From the NCBI GenBank assembly GCA_023630585.1, contig CM042559.1, forward strand, positions 102,001-166,000: a stretch of DNA of 64,000 bases, read 5' to 3'. Position 1 is the first letter of the stretch. The number at the start of each line of letters is the position of its first letter. The stretch is from Cranoglanis bouderius (Eukaryota > Chordata > Actinopteri > Siluriformes > Cranoglanididae). The notes under the pieces are model-generated. The model made no database searches and was not told the DNA's origin. It worked only from the letters and a program-made list of their open reading frames with translations. A program made the position numbers and the translations under genes. This document shows positions 30,878-44,164 of this stretch, piece after piece.

Positions 30878-31655
30878 TCATATAGCATCGAGGTGCTGTA
30901 GAAATTTTATACATATTACACAATTTTTCTCGACAATATAATCAACAAATGTTTCGACGATTTCACAAATATCATTCTCTTCTTTTCTTGATAATATTAT
31001 ACATAAATCAGTCACATAAGCACACATACACATTATGTCAGCAATTCTAATACTACTGCCACATTCAGTCATCAGGTCTAGTATTTTTCTGATAGTTGTA
31101 CAAACCGACTCGTCCGCATTAATACACATATGCATCATATCTGGCCATACATTCGATATTCCTCTCACATCACATATTTGTCTCTTGAGTTTTGTTAAAC
31201 GTTTTGGGTCAACGACACAATCGTTTACAACAATAGATACATCAACATCATCATTAATGATCTTATACAACAAGTTGATAATCTCACATCTAATACGTCG
31301 TTCAAATAGATACTTTGTCAGACCTGGTATGCACCACATGGTATATATACCACGTGTGGTATGCACCACAGCCGTCTGTGTCGTCGAACCCACCATAGGC
31401 CGCTGACCCGGCTATGGTTCCGGCGTTACCATAAGGCGTTGAAAGAAACGACATATGATAACCCAAATTCATACAAAACTTATCCAGCCAGGTATTGTCG
31501 TAAATCTGGGGGGATGCTTCCAGCGACGTCGCGTTGTCGTTAGGTTTCACCGGAGTGGCTTCAGGCGTATTGCTGTAATAACAGACAGATGTAGATTCTT
31601 GAGACATTGTGGGCATATGTTGTGAGCGTGTCGATCCGCAAGCGTTTTTAATCAT
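30878..31655 (-). pseudogene. Candidate Bcl-2-like apoptosis regulator at the right end of the Polinton
   Basis: Frame 31302-31655 gives a Thr/Ser/Pro-rich start with a Gly/Ala/Tyr-rich stretch. Frame 30878-31396 gives an all-helical 170-residue part. In it, CGSSIRIADIMCMCAYV resembles a BH1 region (Gly-Arg before a hydrophobic helix) and FVDYIVEKNC, near the end, a BH2-like W/Y-I-x-x-N pattern. The two frames overlap at a direct repeat (GGTATGCACCACA at about 31327 and 31353), which may have caused the frame change. Adintoviruses are known to carry accessory anti-apoptotic genes at an end. The homology is weak and unverified. Confidence 0.35.
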
Positions 31656-31742
31656 TGTTGTGATGCGGGGGCGGGCTTAAGAACCGATCTTCGGACATGG
31701 TAACATCCTGCTCCGAACGAAACAATAACGCCTTTACACTAT

Positions 31743-31889
31743 TCACATCATTATGATGAAGCTTGTTAAACTAACGCTTAGTTTTTTCCGTGGCGCATAA
31801 ATTATGTTCTCACTCAGTTCAATGCCCATTCTAGGTGTTGAGGCAGACGACGAACTTGTGCCGGTTTTAGGAGTTTGTGGGGCAGACAT
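31743..31889 (-). CDS. Small hypothetical Polinton ORF (48 aa)
   Basis: A minus-strand frame from ATG at 31889 to TGA at 31743 with a Ser/Thr/Pro-rich first half (TPKTGTSSSSASTPRM). It lies just inside a poly-T run and upstream of the Bcl-2-like candidate, with no recognised domain. It could be a first exon of the neighbouring gene or chance. Confidence 0.25.
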   Translation of the reverse strand: MSAPQTPKTGTSSSSASTPRMGIELSENIIYAPRKKLSVSLTSFIIMM

Positions 31890-31892
31890 CGT

Positions 31893-31894
<2 letters not shown>

Positions 31895-31924
<30 letters not shown>
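31895..31924. repeat. Poly-T run
   Basis: Thirty consecutive T residues, next to the small ORF. The sequence from here to 32070 is AT-rich with no gene seen. Confidence 0.9.
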
Positions 31925-31926
<2 letters not shown>

Positions 31927-32069
31927 AGTACGTCTTCTGCGTTATAACAATGACTATTTAAGTATCCTATTTAACAAGCCCTGTTTCAACACACACGTAC
32001 GGTCTGCACATAAACCTACGACATACAGACCACGTTGGGGTTATTTAACAGCGGTTTTCTCTGGCCACA

Positions 32070-32115
32070 ACACACATAGCGGTTGTAAAAACTCATTAAC
32101 ATATAATGCTTCGTG

Positions 32116-32153
<38 letters not shown>

Positions 32154-32157
32154 ACAC
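32070..32157. repeat. CA tract and inverted copy of the left-end module
   Basis: 32070-32117 is the reverse complement of the innermost left-end module at about 19391-19440 (TTAACATATAATGCTTCGTGAAAC shared in reverse). A CA tract at 32118-32157 follows. It extends the inverted end repeat inward. Confidence 0.75.
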
Positions 32158-32575
32158 CTGGGAAAGAACAAACTTCCAGGATACAGGGAAAAAAGTTATA
32201 AATTACAGCGCTCGCCAAACTGTATGTTCAAGGGGATCATAATTCACACACGTTCGCGAGTGACACTAGAGTCATAATTTATACACATTTCAAGACATGA
32301 GCTTTTTGTGATTTATGTACCTTACAGAAACATTCGTGGGGAGGGTTTAAGGGATGGTCTTCGGTTTTTGATAACACCCTGTTTTCCCCCACACTGACAC
32401 AAAAGACGACACCACTCATTTCAACACGAATTCTTGGTGAAATACACATCGCCCTTCTAAGGGTTTGGGAACTCGTGGATCAGACGCCGAGTGGGTATTA
32501 CGGAGCCTCTTCTATGTTTTATCCACAACTATTTATTTAATCAATAACTTTTTCAACACGCTCATAGCGGGGTGT
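32100..32575 (-). repeat. Right terminal inverted repeat of the Polinton
   Basis: Reverse complement of 17820-18290, ending AGCGGGGTGT at 32575. The outer ~290 bases of the left end (17527-17819) have no counterpart here; repeat-array sequence (TACATACACATGGGTGCGC) resumes within a few bases. The right end is therefore truncated or was cut during insertion. Confidence 0.88.
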
Positions 32576-32576
32576 C

Positions 32577-34560
32577 GTCTAGGTACATACACATGGGTGC
32601 GCTTCAGGCGCTTACAACACTATACAGCGAATTTCAAGCGTCTGTGGGCAAAGGAAATGTGTTTTCCTAAAAAGCACATATTTACACTTATGTGACATGC
32701 TCTAATATAACATATTACACTTCTTTGTAACCTGATATGATACTATGATATGTTAGACATGTCTCTGACTTAAAATAACACAACATATGATTGTTTACAA
32801 TAACAAACATTATGTCATAATAAAGTGTGAAATTGTGAAAAAAAATTGAAATATAACATTAAGACAAGTCATCTGTCATCATATATGTGGGAACATTATG
32901 CTTTCTCATTAGTCCTCTATGTCAATAGACGTGTTTGCGCATCAGGCGCTCACAACGATATGCAGCGAATTTCAAGCGTCTGCGTTAAAAGGAAACGTGT
33001 TTTTCTAAAAAACGTTTGTTTTCACTTCAGTGATGCAATCTAATATAACAAATTTCACTTCTTTATAACATGATATGATACTATGATATCAGTCCTCTAT
33101 GTACATACACATGGGTGCGCGTCAAGCGCTTACAACGCTATACAACGAATTTCAAGCGTCTACGAGCAAAGGAAACGTCTTTTTCTAAAAAAAAAAAACG
33201 CATATTTACACTTATGTGACGTGCTCTAATATAGCATATTACACTTCCATGTAACATGATATGATACTATGATATGTTAGACATGTCTCTGACCTAAAAT
33301 AACAAAACATATGCTTGTTTACAATAACAAACATCACTTCATAATAAATTGTGAAAATGTGAAAAAAAGTCAATTTAACATGAAGAAAGGCATCTGTCAT
33401 CAAATGTGTGGTAACATTGTGTTTTCTCGTCAGTCCTCTGTGTACGTACACATGGCTGCGCTTCAAGCGCTTACAACGCTATACAGCGAATTTCAAGCGT
33501 CTGGGTTCAAAGGAAACATGTTTTTCTAAAAAACGCATATTTACACTTATGTGACGTGCTCTAATATAACATATTACACTTCTTTGTAACCTGATATGAT
33601 ACTATGATATGTTAGACATGTCGCTGACAAAAAATAACACAACATATGATTGTTTCCAGTAACAAACATCATGTCATAAAGGTGAAAAAAGTCAAATTTA
33701 ACATGAAGAAAATCATCTGTCATCATTTGTGTGTTAAAATTATGGTTTCTCAACCGTCCTCTATGTACATACTCATGGGTGGGCGTCAGGAGCTTACAAC
33801 GCTATACAGCGAATTTCAAGCGTCTACTAGCAAAGGAAACTTGTTTTTCTATAAAACGCATATTTACACTTATGTGACGTGATCTAATATAACATATTAC
33901 ACTTCTTTGTAACATGATATGATACTATGATATGTTAGACATGTCTCTGACCTAAAATAACACAACATATGATTGTTTACAATAACAAACATCACGTCAT
34001 AATAAAGTGGGAAAAGTGATAAAAGTCAAATTTAACATTAAGAAAGTCATCTGTCATCAAATGTGTGGTAACATTGTGGTTTCTCTTCAGTCCTCTATGT
34101 ACATACACATGGGTGCGCTTCAGGCGCTTACAACGCTATACAGCGAATTTCAAGCGTCTGTGGGCAAAGGAAACGTGTTTTCCAAAAAAACGCATATTTA
34201 CACTTATGTGACGTGATCTAATATAACATATTACACTTCTTTGTAACATGATATGATACTATGATATGTTAGACATGTCTCTGACCTAAAATAACACAAC
34301 ATATGATTGTTTACAATAACAAAGATCATGTCATAATAAAGTGTGAAATTGTGAAAAAAAGTCAAATTTAACATTAAGACCAGTCATCATTCATCATATG
34401 TGTGGGAACATTATGTTTTCTCATTAGTCCTCTATGTGAATAGACATGTGCGCATCAGGCGCTCACAACGATATGCAGCGAATTTCAAGCGTCTGTGGGC
34501 AAAGGAAACGTGTTTTTCTTAAAAATATATATTTTCACTTCTGTGATGCAATCTAATATA
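32577..34560 (+). repeat. Tandem array of the ~330-bp repeat, plus orientation
   Basis: About six monomers of 322-337 bases in head-to-tail order (landmark ATGATACTATGATAT at about 33254, 33591, 33913, 34249). Conserved blocks are TTAGACATGTCTCTGACC, GAAAGTCATCTGTCATC, CTATACAGCGAATTTCAAGCG and ATGTGAC. One partial monomer around 33070 is fused directly to the next. The array is the expanded first module of the unit R2 arm; single copies occupy the same position in R1 and R3. Short ORFs inside are repeat by-products. Confidence 0.88.
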
Positions 34561-36290
<1,730 letters not shown>

Positions 36291-36494
36291 CATTGTCCTT
36301 ATAATATATACACATCTCTCATCGTTTTGTTGATTTTTGATTTTATTATACTGTTAAACGTGTTCCTCTATACTTCTTAGTTTTTAACTTCTTCATCTTA
36401 CTCTTCTTCTTTTTACCCTTCTTCTCTTTACCTACATTTTACCTACACTTTACTGCCTTACTTTACTTTCTCCTTTGTCTTTACTTTGACTTCA

Positions 36495-36552
<58 letters not shown>

Positions 36553-37270
36553 GGACTTGCTCTCTTCCGCCTCCTTTTTCCGGTACTCCTCCAGACTCTC
36601 CTTTGTCTCATTAAACCATGTGGCATTTACCGTTTTCTTTCTTCTTTCTACTTTGGCGAGACCCAACTCAGTTCACTACCAGTCTACCGACGTGGAAGAT
36701 TCAGCAAACTCCTCGCTAAATCTACAAACCAATAACGCCTCGTGAACGGCATAAAATTAATGCAAGTATAAATTTTAATTGATCTATAGGGGTGTCCTTT
36801 GAAGCCAGTGCCCCTGTTGAAGGTGAATTTCAATTCATTGCTGATTCTTGAGGTTAAACTGTTGTGTGTTCTGCCATTCTGTTATTTTCGTCATTTTTCC
36901 TTTTGTTTCATTCACTTACCCTGTATATATGTATTATTTGTTTATACATAGTTGTGTATATCAGTAGTTTTACATAGTTATTAAAATCCATGGTTATCAC
37001 GCTGAATCGTCTGCCCTGCTAAGTTTGGTGGACAAACAGATCAAGCTGCTTCGCATTTAATTCTAAAGCTAGACTACAGTAATTAATATAACATTCCCTT
37101 TCATGGTTGATTTATAACCATAACTAATCAGAACACACTTCGATTAGAGCTATAGATATATTTCACCCATTTGAGCTAGACTCGCTACACTGGTTCCAGA
37201 CCTGGATTTGCATGTCCAGGGAGGAGCCGCTTTAAACAGTATTATGTGTGAAATTAAGAAAAAGCATGAA
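36291..37270 (-). repeat. 3' LTR-like block of unit R2, with CT tract
   Basis: Same order as the R1 block at 4431-5640. A pure CT tract fills about 36499-36551. The ATGCAAGTATAAATTTTAA segment and TTATTAAAATCCATGGTTATCACGC polyA-like zone are present. It lies just 3' of the env-like gene on the minus strand. Confidence 0.65.
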
Positions 37271-38590
37271 ACACGTAGTTGTACAATGGATTCTGGTACA
37301 CAGCCATATTGTGGAGGACTACAGCAGGGTGCCACATTAACTGTGGGGTGATGGGTCTCTATAATCGCATGGCATGCAGATTTTTCCAACATCCCAATTT
37401 CCACAGCTCCACAAGAGCGTATACATAGTGGAAACATTTGTCCTGGGTGGACTTGAACATACATGTCAGTGGGAAGAGGACAATCAGGGGACCCAGTTGT
37501 CTCAGGGCAGAATATGCAGGAGGAGCTTGTTTTATGCTTCCTATCAGGACCATGCGTTCTAGCTGTGGAGCCCAGGAGACACAAAACGGGACACAAGTAG
37601 GAAGAGTTGTAGGGCGAATTTGCATACTCAGCAATGCCTCGTGTGGGCACAGGCATTGTGAAAGGGGCGGCGAGAACGGTCATGGCAGACCACACATGTA
37701 CTGTTTGTGGACACCTGTCGGGCTGTGTCCTGAAGCCACTGATGAAGTAAGTTCTGAGAAGCCGTGTCTATGTCAGAATCAGAATAGGCACGAGAGCTAA
37801 CATTTTTTACAAGGTCTGCATACTCAGAGCCATGAAGGCCTTTGAGTCTCCAGTAGTACAGTCGGTGTCCTGCCTGCAACTCATCCAGAAGTCTATTTCT
37901 GCCTGTCGGAGCTCTAAACCTGGGCGCCATAGAGGAACATATATTCTTGCCTTATATTCCCTGTCATAGGAGGTGGCCTGCAGCGCAGATGTACTGGAGC
38001 AGCTACCATTAACAGTGTAGTACCATAAGGGCTGAATGACCTTACAATACGCTGAGCCCAAGGCGTCCCGTTATGACAATGCTGCGAATATTTTCTGCAT
38101 TTGAGTGTACTTCCCCGGGCCGTTTTATCCGGATTTCTAATGAAAGAGTGTACCATGAGTTCCAATTGTTTTTGGCCCATCCTATAGGATCTGCGGTGTC
38201 ATTTGGGGGCGCAGGACCAATGTAGTCAAAGGAGTACATCATAAAGTATTTCTGGTTAGGCTTAAACCGTGGTGTCAATGGTTCTGTTTTGTTACCATGG
38301 ACGAGGAGTCTCACAGCACACTTTAAATGATCCTGAACTGCTATCTGGGCCCTGCTCTGATTCAAGTACACCGTAGGTACGTCGTGGACTGCCGTAGGGG
38401 TCTGATACACTAATCTGCCACCTATGTATGCCTGACCCATGCCAATGCTGTGCCTAGATCTGTTAGGTGGGTGGGGTGTAAGCGTGTGGTTATATCTCTG
38501 CACTGCTGGAGAAGACTGTCCTCCACCGGTCAATATGGCCCACATAATTCCTGGAACCACCAGCCGCCGCTATCATAATGTGTTGGGTTG
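37271..38590 (-). pseudogene. env: Retroviral env-like gene, unit R2 (broken)
   Basis: Frames 38042-38560, 37807-38061, 37628-37930 and 37150-37695 follow each other and together match the R1 env-like gene. The hydrophobic start, the N-x-S/T sites and the Cys motif containing CVVCHD are seen, but at least three frameshifts break it. It ends in the same SU-like sequence (PPQYGCVPESIVQ) without a TM subunit. The C-terminal frame runs on into the LTR-like block after an indel near 37280. Confidence 0.6.
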
Positions 38591-38616
38591 TCCAGCCCTG
38601 GTCCGGCCAGGTGTTT

Positions 38617-40261
38617 TTAATCTTGTGTGAAATATGCATCGTAATTAAGAGTGTCGCTCAGCTCATCAAGATCGATTGTTTGGGCTGGCACTTGGCTAAG
38701 GTCAAGAGTCCGCTGCAGGTCAAGCGTCCGCTGCAGGTGATCCTGGCTTGAGTCCTCTGGACTTACTCCCAGGCTTTGTCCCTCTTCCAGCAATAACCTC
38801 ACGTCGTTTGAACTTGGCCCTTCCCCAGGGTCCTGCGCTGGTGACAGGACTGTGGTCTCCGTTGTCGGGGGCTGCGTCCCTGACGTGGGGTCTGGACTTG
38901 GTGTTACTACTATGTGAGAAACTGGTGGGGAGCCCTGGCCGATCACTTCAGGCTGTGTCAGGGGACCAGTAGGTTCTGATTCTGGTGTCTCCCTTGAATC
39001 CTTGGAGACCACTGGAACTGGGTCGCTACTCTGTGGTGAATGCTGGGGAGGAGTCACTATCCTGCTGTGGTGAAACACGCTGTTTCTGTGAGCATGTTCC
39101 TTGTGCAGGCCCTATTCGTGACGAGGGCCCAGGTGCGTCCAGATCATCCTTCTCTGAGTCAGTTTCCGGCTCCTCCTTTTTCTTTTTTGCCCTAGTTACC
39201 TTTTTGGCTGGTTCTATGCCAGGGGCATGACAGCAATGGTTCGAGTGGTACCAGTACTCCCTACCTTCTACCTTGACTGCAGTGGGTGTGGCTAACACTA
39301 CTTTGAATGGTCCTTCTTGGCGGGGCTATGCCCAGTTTTTCCTCTTGAAGACCTTAATGTACACGTAGTCACCAGGTTCCACTTGTCGAAGTATCTCGTC
39401 AGTCATGTCCTCTCCGTGAACAGCCTGCTGGACTTGTGAATACAGAGTTCTGTGGATTTGGGTTAAGTGTTTGACATAACTTGACATTTCTCTTTCCAGC
39501 TGTTCCAATGTGGGTCCCTTGTAGGGGCCCCATGTAAATCCCATTGGCATGGGACGCCCTGTGACCATTTCACATGGTGTCAAGTGTGTCATGTGATTTG
39601 TCTGCATATGCATTTTCATCAGTGCTAGGGGTAGCGCCTGAACCCATGTCAAATTTGTGCTTGCGCAAATCTTCCCAATCTTTGCCTTCAATATCCCATT
39701 CGCCCTTTCTACTTTTCCCTGTGACTGGGGGTGATACACGCATCCCATTCGCTGTTTTATGTGAAGCGCCTCTGTTATTGCCTTGATAACATCATTCGCA
39801 AAGTGCGGACCATTATCTGAACTCAATTTGTCTGGTACACCAAAACGCGGAATCACCTCCCTACACAAGAACTTTGCCACTGTCTTTGCGTCATTGTTTC
39901 TTTTGGCGGTGGCCTCCGCCCATCGACTAAAGAGATCTTCAACAACCAGAATGTAGAGGCATCCTTCTTTTCTGTCTGCCATATCAACAAAATCCATCAT
40001 TAGATGTCGAAACGGGCCTTGCGGCTGGGGAATGTGACCTATTGGGGCTGTGAAATGCTTTCTCACGTTTCGTTCTGCACATACCGCGCACACTCTCAGT
40101 GCCTTATCTACCATATTGGACAAATATGGTGACCACCATTCTTTACGTATGGTATCAATGACCACTCGCCTGTTGCAGTGATCCACCCCATGTGCTTCCT
40201 TGATCAGCATTGGCAACAATGCCAACGGAGCTACCCATACACTCCATCTATACTTCTCCAA
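38617..40261 (-). pseudogene. pol: Pol integrase region, unit R2
   Basis: Frame 39326-40261 has the complete zinc domain with CAVC, the D-D-E core (MMDFVDM, SSDNGPHF, GKVERANG) and most of the GPY-type module. A stop at about 39326 is followed by 39026-39298 and 38617-39078, which carry the basic cluster and the Pro/Ser-rich acidic tail, including a short deletion relative to R1. The zinc pair is better preserved than in R1. Confidence 0.85.
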
Positions 40262-41221
40262 AGTCCTGTGTTGGGTTCTCTAATAGCTCTGCTTTTCTTC
40301 CATAGCTCCATCTCCTCTGGGCTTGCTGCCTCTTGGCACTCTCTAAGATTGTCCTCTGACATACATTCTGTTTCTTTCATCTCTGTCTCTTCTCCCTCTG
40401 ATTCTCCTGCCTGCATCATGACTTTTATGGAATCATCTCCTACTGCTGCTCTTTTGGCTGCTTCGTCAGCAGCTGTGTTACCGTTAGTCACCATTGTGGG
40501 TAGTTTTGTGAGCCACCAAAGTTTTGTGAGCTTTGCATTTTACTATAGCCAGCTTTTCAGGTAGCTGTGTTGCAGCAAGCAATTCCGATATAGCTGGGCC
40601 ATGCAGTAGAGTTGAGCCATCCGCTCTCCGGAACCCTCTCTGGGCCAATGTTGGACCAAACATGTGGCATACTCCATATGCGTACGCCGAATCAGTGTAG
40701 ATTGTGCATGTCTTTCCTGCCCCTAGTTTGCATGCAGCTGTGAGTGCCTTGATTTCTGCTAACTGGGCTGAACATGGTTGGGGAACTGATGTTTCTACGA
40801 CTGACTCATATTTTCCCGTGTCCCCATTATGCTGTATTATGGCATACCCTGCCTTGCAACCCTCCACTGTGCGATAGCAGGATCCGTCTACAAAGAACAC
40901 GTGTTGTGCTCCCGGTAGAGGGTTTGCCATCAAATCTGAACGTGCTTTTAGGAATTTTTCGGATTCTTCTGTACAGCAGTGTGGAGTTCCATCAATTGGG
41001 AGCACCATTCTCTCAGCTGGGTTAACTGTGCTACACCATTCGATTGTCAATTCTGGAGCTGAGAGAATGACATCATAGCCTGTGCGCCGCGCATTAGTTA
41101 TTACAAACGCCTTAATAGAGCGTGTAACGTATGTGACGTGTACAAGGTTACTGGGTGCCCCATTGTGATTGAGGATGCTTTTTGGTATACAAATGCTGCG
41201 GCTGAGATTGCCCGGTAACAT
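40231..41221 (-). pseudogene. pol: Pol RNase H region, unit R2
   Basis: Frame 40484-41221 covers the RT-RNase H connection and the RNase H core with FFVDGSCYRT, QLAEIKAL and TIYTDSAYAYGV. The last part (NTAADEAAKRAA and acidic linker) is in another frame at 40231-40494 because of a small insertion with a duplicated TTTTGTGAGC near 40505-40530. The same linkage precedes integrase as in R1. Confidence 0.8.
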
Positions 41222-42382
41222 GGGGGCATGCCTTTTTCAACATTATCGAGTGCGGTACTAAAGAATGCAATTGGCTGTTTTCCCACCCCTTGTTGTTCTT
41301 GCATTAGTACGGCTGATGCGAACCCTTTTCTTTCAGACACATACAGATGAAAGGGCTTACTGTAGTCTGGACTTGCTAGCACTGGGGCTGATGCAAGTGC
41401 ACTCTTCAGTAGTTCAAATGCTGCCCGCCCATCGGGGGTCCAGGTCAGCGGGGCACTGGGCTTTGTTTGATCCGCGGCTTTTATCATGTCTCTGATTGGC
41501 TGCACCTTGAGCACAAAGTCACATATCCACGGTCTGCTAAACCCTGCCATGCCCAGGAATGATAGCATCTGTCTGACAGTTTGAGGCTGAGGTGCTTTTG
41601 TGATAGCTTCCACGTGCGTGGGTGATATCGCTCGGGTTGTCCCTTCTAGTACCCTCCCCAAATACTCTACCTTTTGCTGGCAGAATTGCAATTTTTCCTT
41701 GCTTACTTTGTGCCCATTGTTCGCCAATGTTCTCAGCACCGTCAACGAATCAGAGAGGCACTGCTCTTTTGTTCGCCTGCAGATCAATAGGTCATCGATG
41801 TACTGCAGCAACCGGCTTTCAATTTGGAGACTACCCAAGTCTGGAGCTAATACCAGGTTAAATATTGATGGATTCTCACAGTATCCTTGAGGCAATCTCG
41901 TGTAGGTATACTGTTTGCCTCTGTAAGTACATGCAAAAAAAGGTAATGAGTCAGGGTGCAATGGAACACTAAAAAAATGCTGAAAACAAGTCGATCACTG
42001 TGTACCATTTCGTACCTTCGGGAATGTTGGACAGTAAGGTCTGTGGGTCCGGGACCACTGGGGTCTCGGCTATCACCACCTGATTCACTGGTCTTAAGTC
42101 ATGCACCAGTCTCCACTTGCCTGAATTGGGCTTCCTGACCGGAAAAGTCGGAGTGTTGCATTTGCTTTTTGTTGGGATTAGGACTCCTGCCTCCACTAAC
42201 CCTTCAATCATTGGCCCTATCCCCTCTTCTGCTTGTGGCAACAATGGGTATTGCCGTTGGTATGGTAATTGAATGTTTGATTTCATTTGAAGATTTACCA
42301 AACCTGCTGATTTCACCAGGCCTACATCTGTTTGGTGTCTAGTCCAGAGTTGCTCTGGTATTTCCTTCAGTGTCTCTTCCAC
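41101..42382 (-). pseudogene. pol: Pol reverse transcriptase, unit R2 (best preserved RT)
   Basis: Frames 41969-42382 and 41101-41961 meet at one frame change near 41965 (A-run). Landmarks are WRLVHDLRPVNQ, LPQGYCENPS and the catalytic YIDDLLIC. Unlike R1 and R3, neither the fingers-region deletion nor the palm-connection indel is present, so R2 represents a separate lineage. Upstream is a stop before the protease-linked domain. The frame also reaches into the connection region with PVTLYTSH. Confidence 0.85.
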
Positions 42383-42571
42383 CTCCTGCCCTGTGAGGTC
42401 TCACTCTTCTGTCCTTTGGGACATCTGTACTTTTAGCTGCACCTTGGTTTGTTGGCTTACTAACATGTGTGTCGCCATCATCTGTTCTGTTGTCTCCTCT
42501 TTCACCCTAAGAAACTTCCTGTCTTTTGATGTGTACATGCTTGGGTTTCTAATGGGCTCCCATGCTTGTAC

Positions 42572-43371
42572 CTAGTTTGCCTCCCTCATCATTGGCCCTA
42601 GATCTTTGGATTCAAAGTTCTGCCCGACCATCAGAGAGATATGCGGTTCGGCGTCTGGAACTTGATACCAGTTGCCTACTTCGTGTGGAAGTTCCACATG
42701 TGTTGCTACTCCTTGTGTCCCTTCTATTATGTCCAACACTCGTACATTGAATTCGTGTCCTTCCAGCTGCTCCTTCCAGGGATTCATACTCCTCCACTTT
42801 TCCCCCCTCATCATAGTTTAAGGTACAATGCCTGGGATCTCTGGTATCTCTACAGTCTGGATGCATATGAGATATCCAAGGTTTCCATTGTTGGAAATCC
42901 TTCCATAATCCTGATGCTTCTTTTTCTTTGACTTCTAACCAATACACCTTGTCCAAGGTGTACTGAACTTCTCCTCTCTCCATTATCACAAATTGTTGCG
43001 CCAATATTTCTTGGAGTATGACCCATACTCCTGTAGGTCCAGAGTGAATTTTTGCTCCTAATTTACATAGTATATCCCTTCCCAGGAGATTGGCTGGTGT
43101 ATCGGGGGAGAAAAGCAATGGGGTTTGTACTGTGATTCCTTCCACAGTTATCCATTGAGGCTCTGTGAATCATAACACTTGTGTTTTTCCCGAGAAGCCT
43201 ACCGTTTTTATTGTCTTTTGAGTGAGGGGGGAGCCCAGAGCCTGCTTTTCCAATGCTTGTGAATGTTGCTCCTGTGTCTACCCGGAAAGGTGCCTGTACT
43301 TGGTTTCCAATCACCACCGTAATTGTTGGTTGTGCTGGGTGTAGTGAGGTGGCACACTGCACCATCTCCAC
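42572..43371 (-). pseudogene. pro: Retroviral protease and unrecognised downstream domain, unit R2
   Basis: Frame 43063-43371 carries DTGA and frame 42612-43145 carries LLGRDILCKLGA. The frame change and TGA seen in R1 and R3 are present at the matching places. The ~150-residue domain downstream is broken near 42770 and continues in frame 42572-42814. Confidence 0.75.
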
Positions 43372-43392
43372 CTCAGGCTTCTCTGGGCCCCT

Positions 43393-43850
43393 TCATTGTC
43401 CTCCTGGGGCAGGCCCCATCGGGTTGCCCCCAGGGGGAATCGGGGCCTGGCCTTGGTAACCCGGGCCCATCCATCGTCCTCCCCAGTTTCCTGTTCCCTG
43501 TTGATTATTTACAGGTTGTTGTTGCCATCCTCTAGGTCCACCCATGCCGCCTCTTGGAGCTTCATACTGAAGTTGGGGGCATTCTCGCTTTATGTGTCCT
43601 GGATCACCACAGTTCCAGCATCCTGGTCCCTGGCCTCCTGAACCCCACGTATTCCTTTGTGCCGGTCCTCTGGAGTAATTTCCTCTTCCCCGGCCCCTGC
43701 CTTGTCCCCACCCTCGTGTCTGCTGTGGATATGGGGCACTCATCTGGTATCCGCCTCAGATAGCTTGCGGCCCATTTGGGCGGCTTGTTCTTCCAAAATC
43801 TGCAAGGTTTTCTGTAGCTCTTCTTGTGCTTTCTTCGCACTTTCCTCATT
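43393..43850 (-). pseudogene. gag: Truncated Gag (nucleocapsid joined to N-terminal coiled coil), unit R2
   Basis: 43393-43743 encodes the Arg/Gly-rich lead and CCHC knuckle. At about 43750 it jumps to coiled-coil sequence from the Gag N-terminal region (RPIWAACSSK on the opposite strand corresponds to that part in R1), so the entire capsid region is deleted. The remaining gag ends at 43850, where a piece of the LTR-like block begins. R2 therefore cannot make capsids. Confidence 0.8.
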
Positions 43851-44011
43851 TAGAATTAAATGCAAAGCAGCTTGATCTGTTTGTCCACCAAACTTACCAG
43901 GGCAGTCTTAGGATGAAATATGGAAAAATATAGAATGATCCATCCCATCGTCCTATTGTATAGTCATTAATTGGCATATTACAAGACAATGATTTTGGAG
44001 CCAAACTTCCC

Positions 44012-44013
<2 letters not shown>
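43851..44013 (-). repeat. Rearranged right edge of unit R2
   Basis: Holds a short piece of the 3' LTR-like block (GCTTGATCTGTTTGTCCACC) followed by a piece of the arm end (GGATGAAATATGGAAAAATATAG to CCAAACTTC). The rest of the R2 right arm is absent and R3 begins at once. Deletion between repeated blocks is the likely cause. Confidence 0.65.
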
Positions 44014-44051
<38 letters not shown>

Positions 44052-44164
44052 GAGGGGGGGGTCGTGTCGCATTCCGATGGCATCTAGTGGGTTACAAGAA
44101 AGGATTCATGGCTCAAAGACACAGAGAAACTTCTTTGCTAGATCCGGGCTGATTCAGAAATCAG
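44014..44164 (+). repeat. Outer terminal module of unit R3 (left)
   Basis: A GT tract (44014-44049) followed by GTCGTGTCGCATTCCGATGGC and GATTCATGGCTCAAA, the same as 1960-2120 in R1 and, inverted, 57550-57700. The outermost ~150 bases found in R1 are missing. Confidence 0.7.

Larger units (their letters stand above)
17527..32576. mobile_element. Maverick/Polinton (adintovirus-type) element, degenerate
   Basis: About 15 kb with inverted repeats at both ends and the diagnostic gene set: protein-primed PolB, FtsK/HerA-type packaging ATPase, adenovirus-type cysteine protease, double jelly-roll major capsid protein, minor capsid protein and retrovirus-type integrase. The left half is transcribed rightward and the right half leftward, converging at 26.4 kb. 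The element starts AGT, as Polintons usually do. The right end lacks the outermost ~290 bases present on the left, and no target duplication is evident. Many genes carry frameshifts or stops and the terminal repeats have diverged, so the insertion is old and inactive. Confidence 0.93.

Noticed and set aside
17527..32576. Interpretation as a Teratorn-like herpesvirus/piggyBac element
   Set aside because: No herpesvirus genes or piggyBac transposase are present. PolB, adenain-like protease, ATPase and retrovirus-type integrase identify a Polinton.
33239..34216. Repeated ~70-aa frames in each ~330-bp monomer, also at 2156-2374, 44231-44446 and 62013-63936
   Set aside because: Start positions and frames shift among monomers, indels are frequent, and substitutions show no coding pattern. 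These are satellite by-products.
43851..44013. Primer binding site for the R2/R3 retroviral units (TGG-starting strings near TTGGTACCAAACTTC)
   Set aside because: The string is palindromic and found at several places in the blocks. I could not match a tRNA 3' end with confidence.
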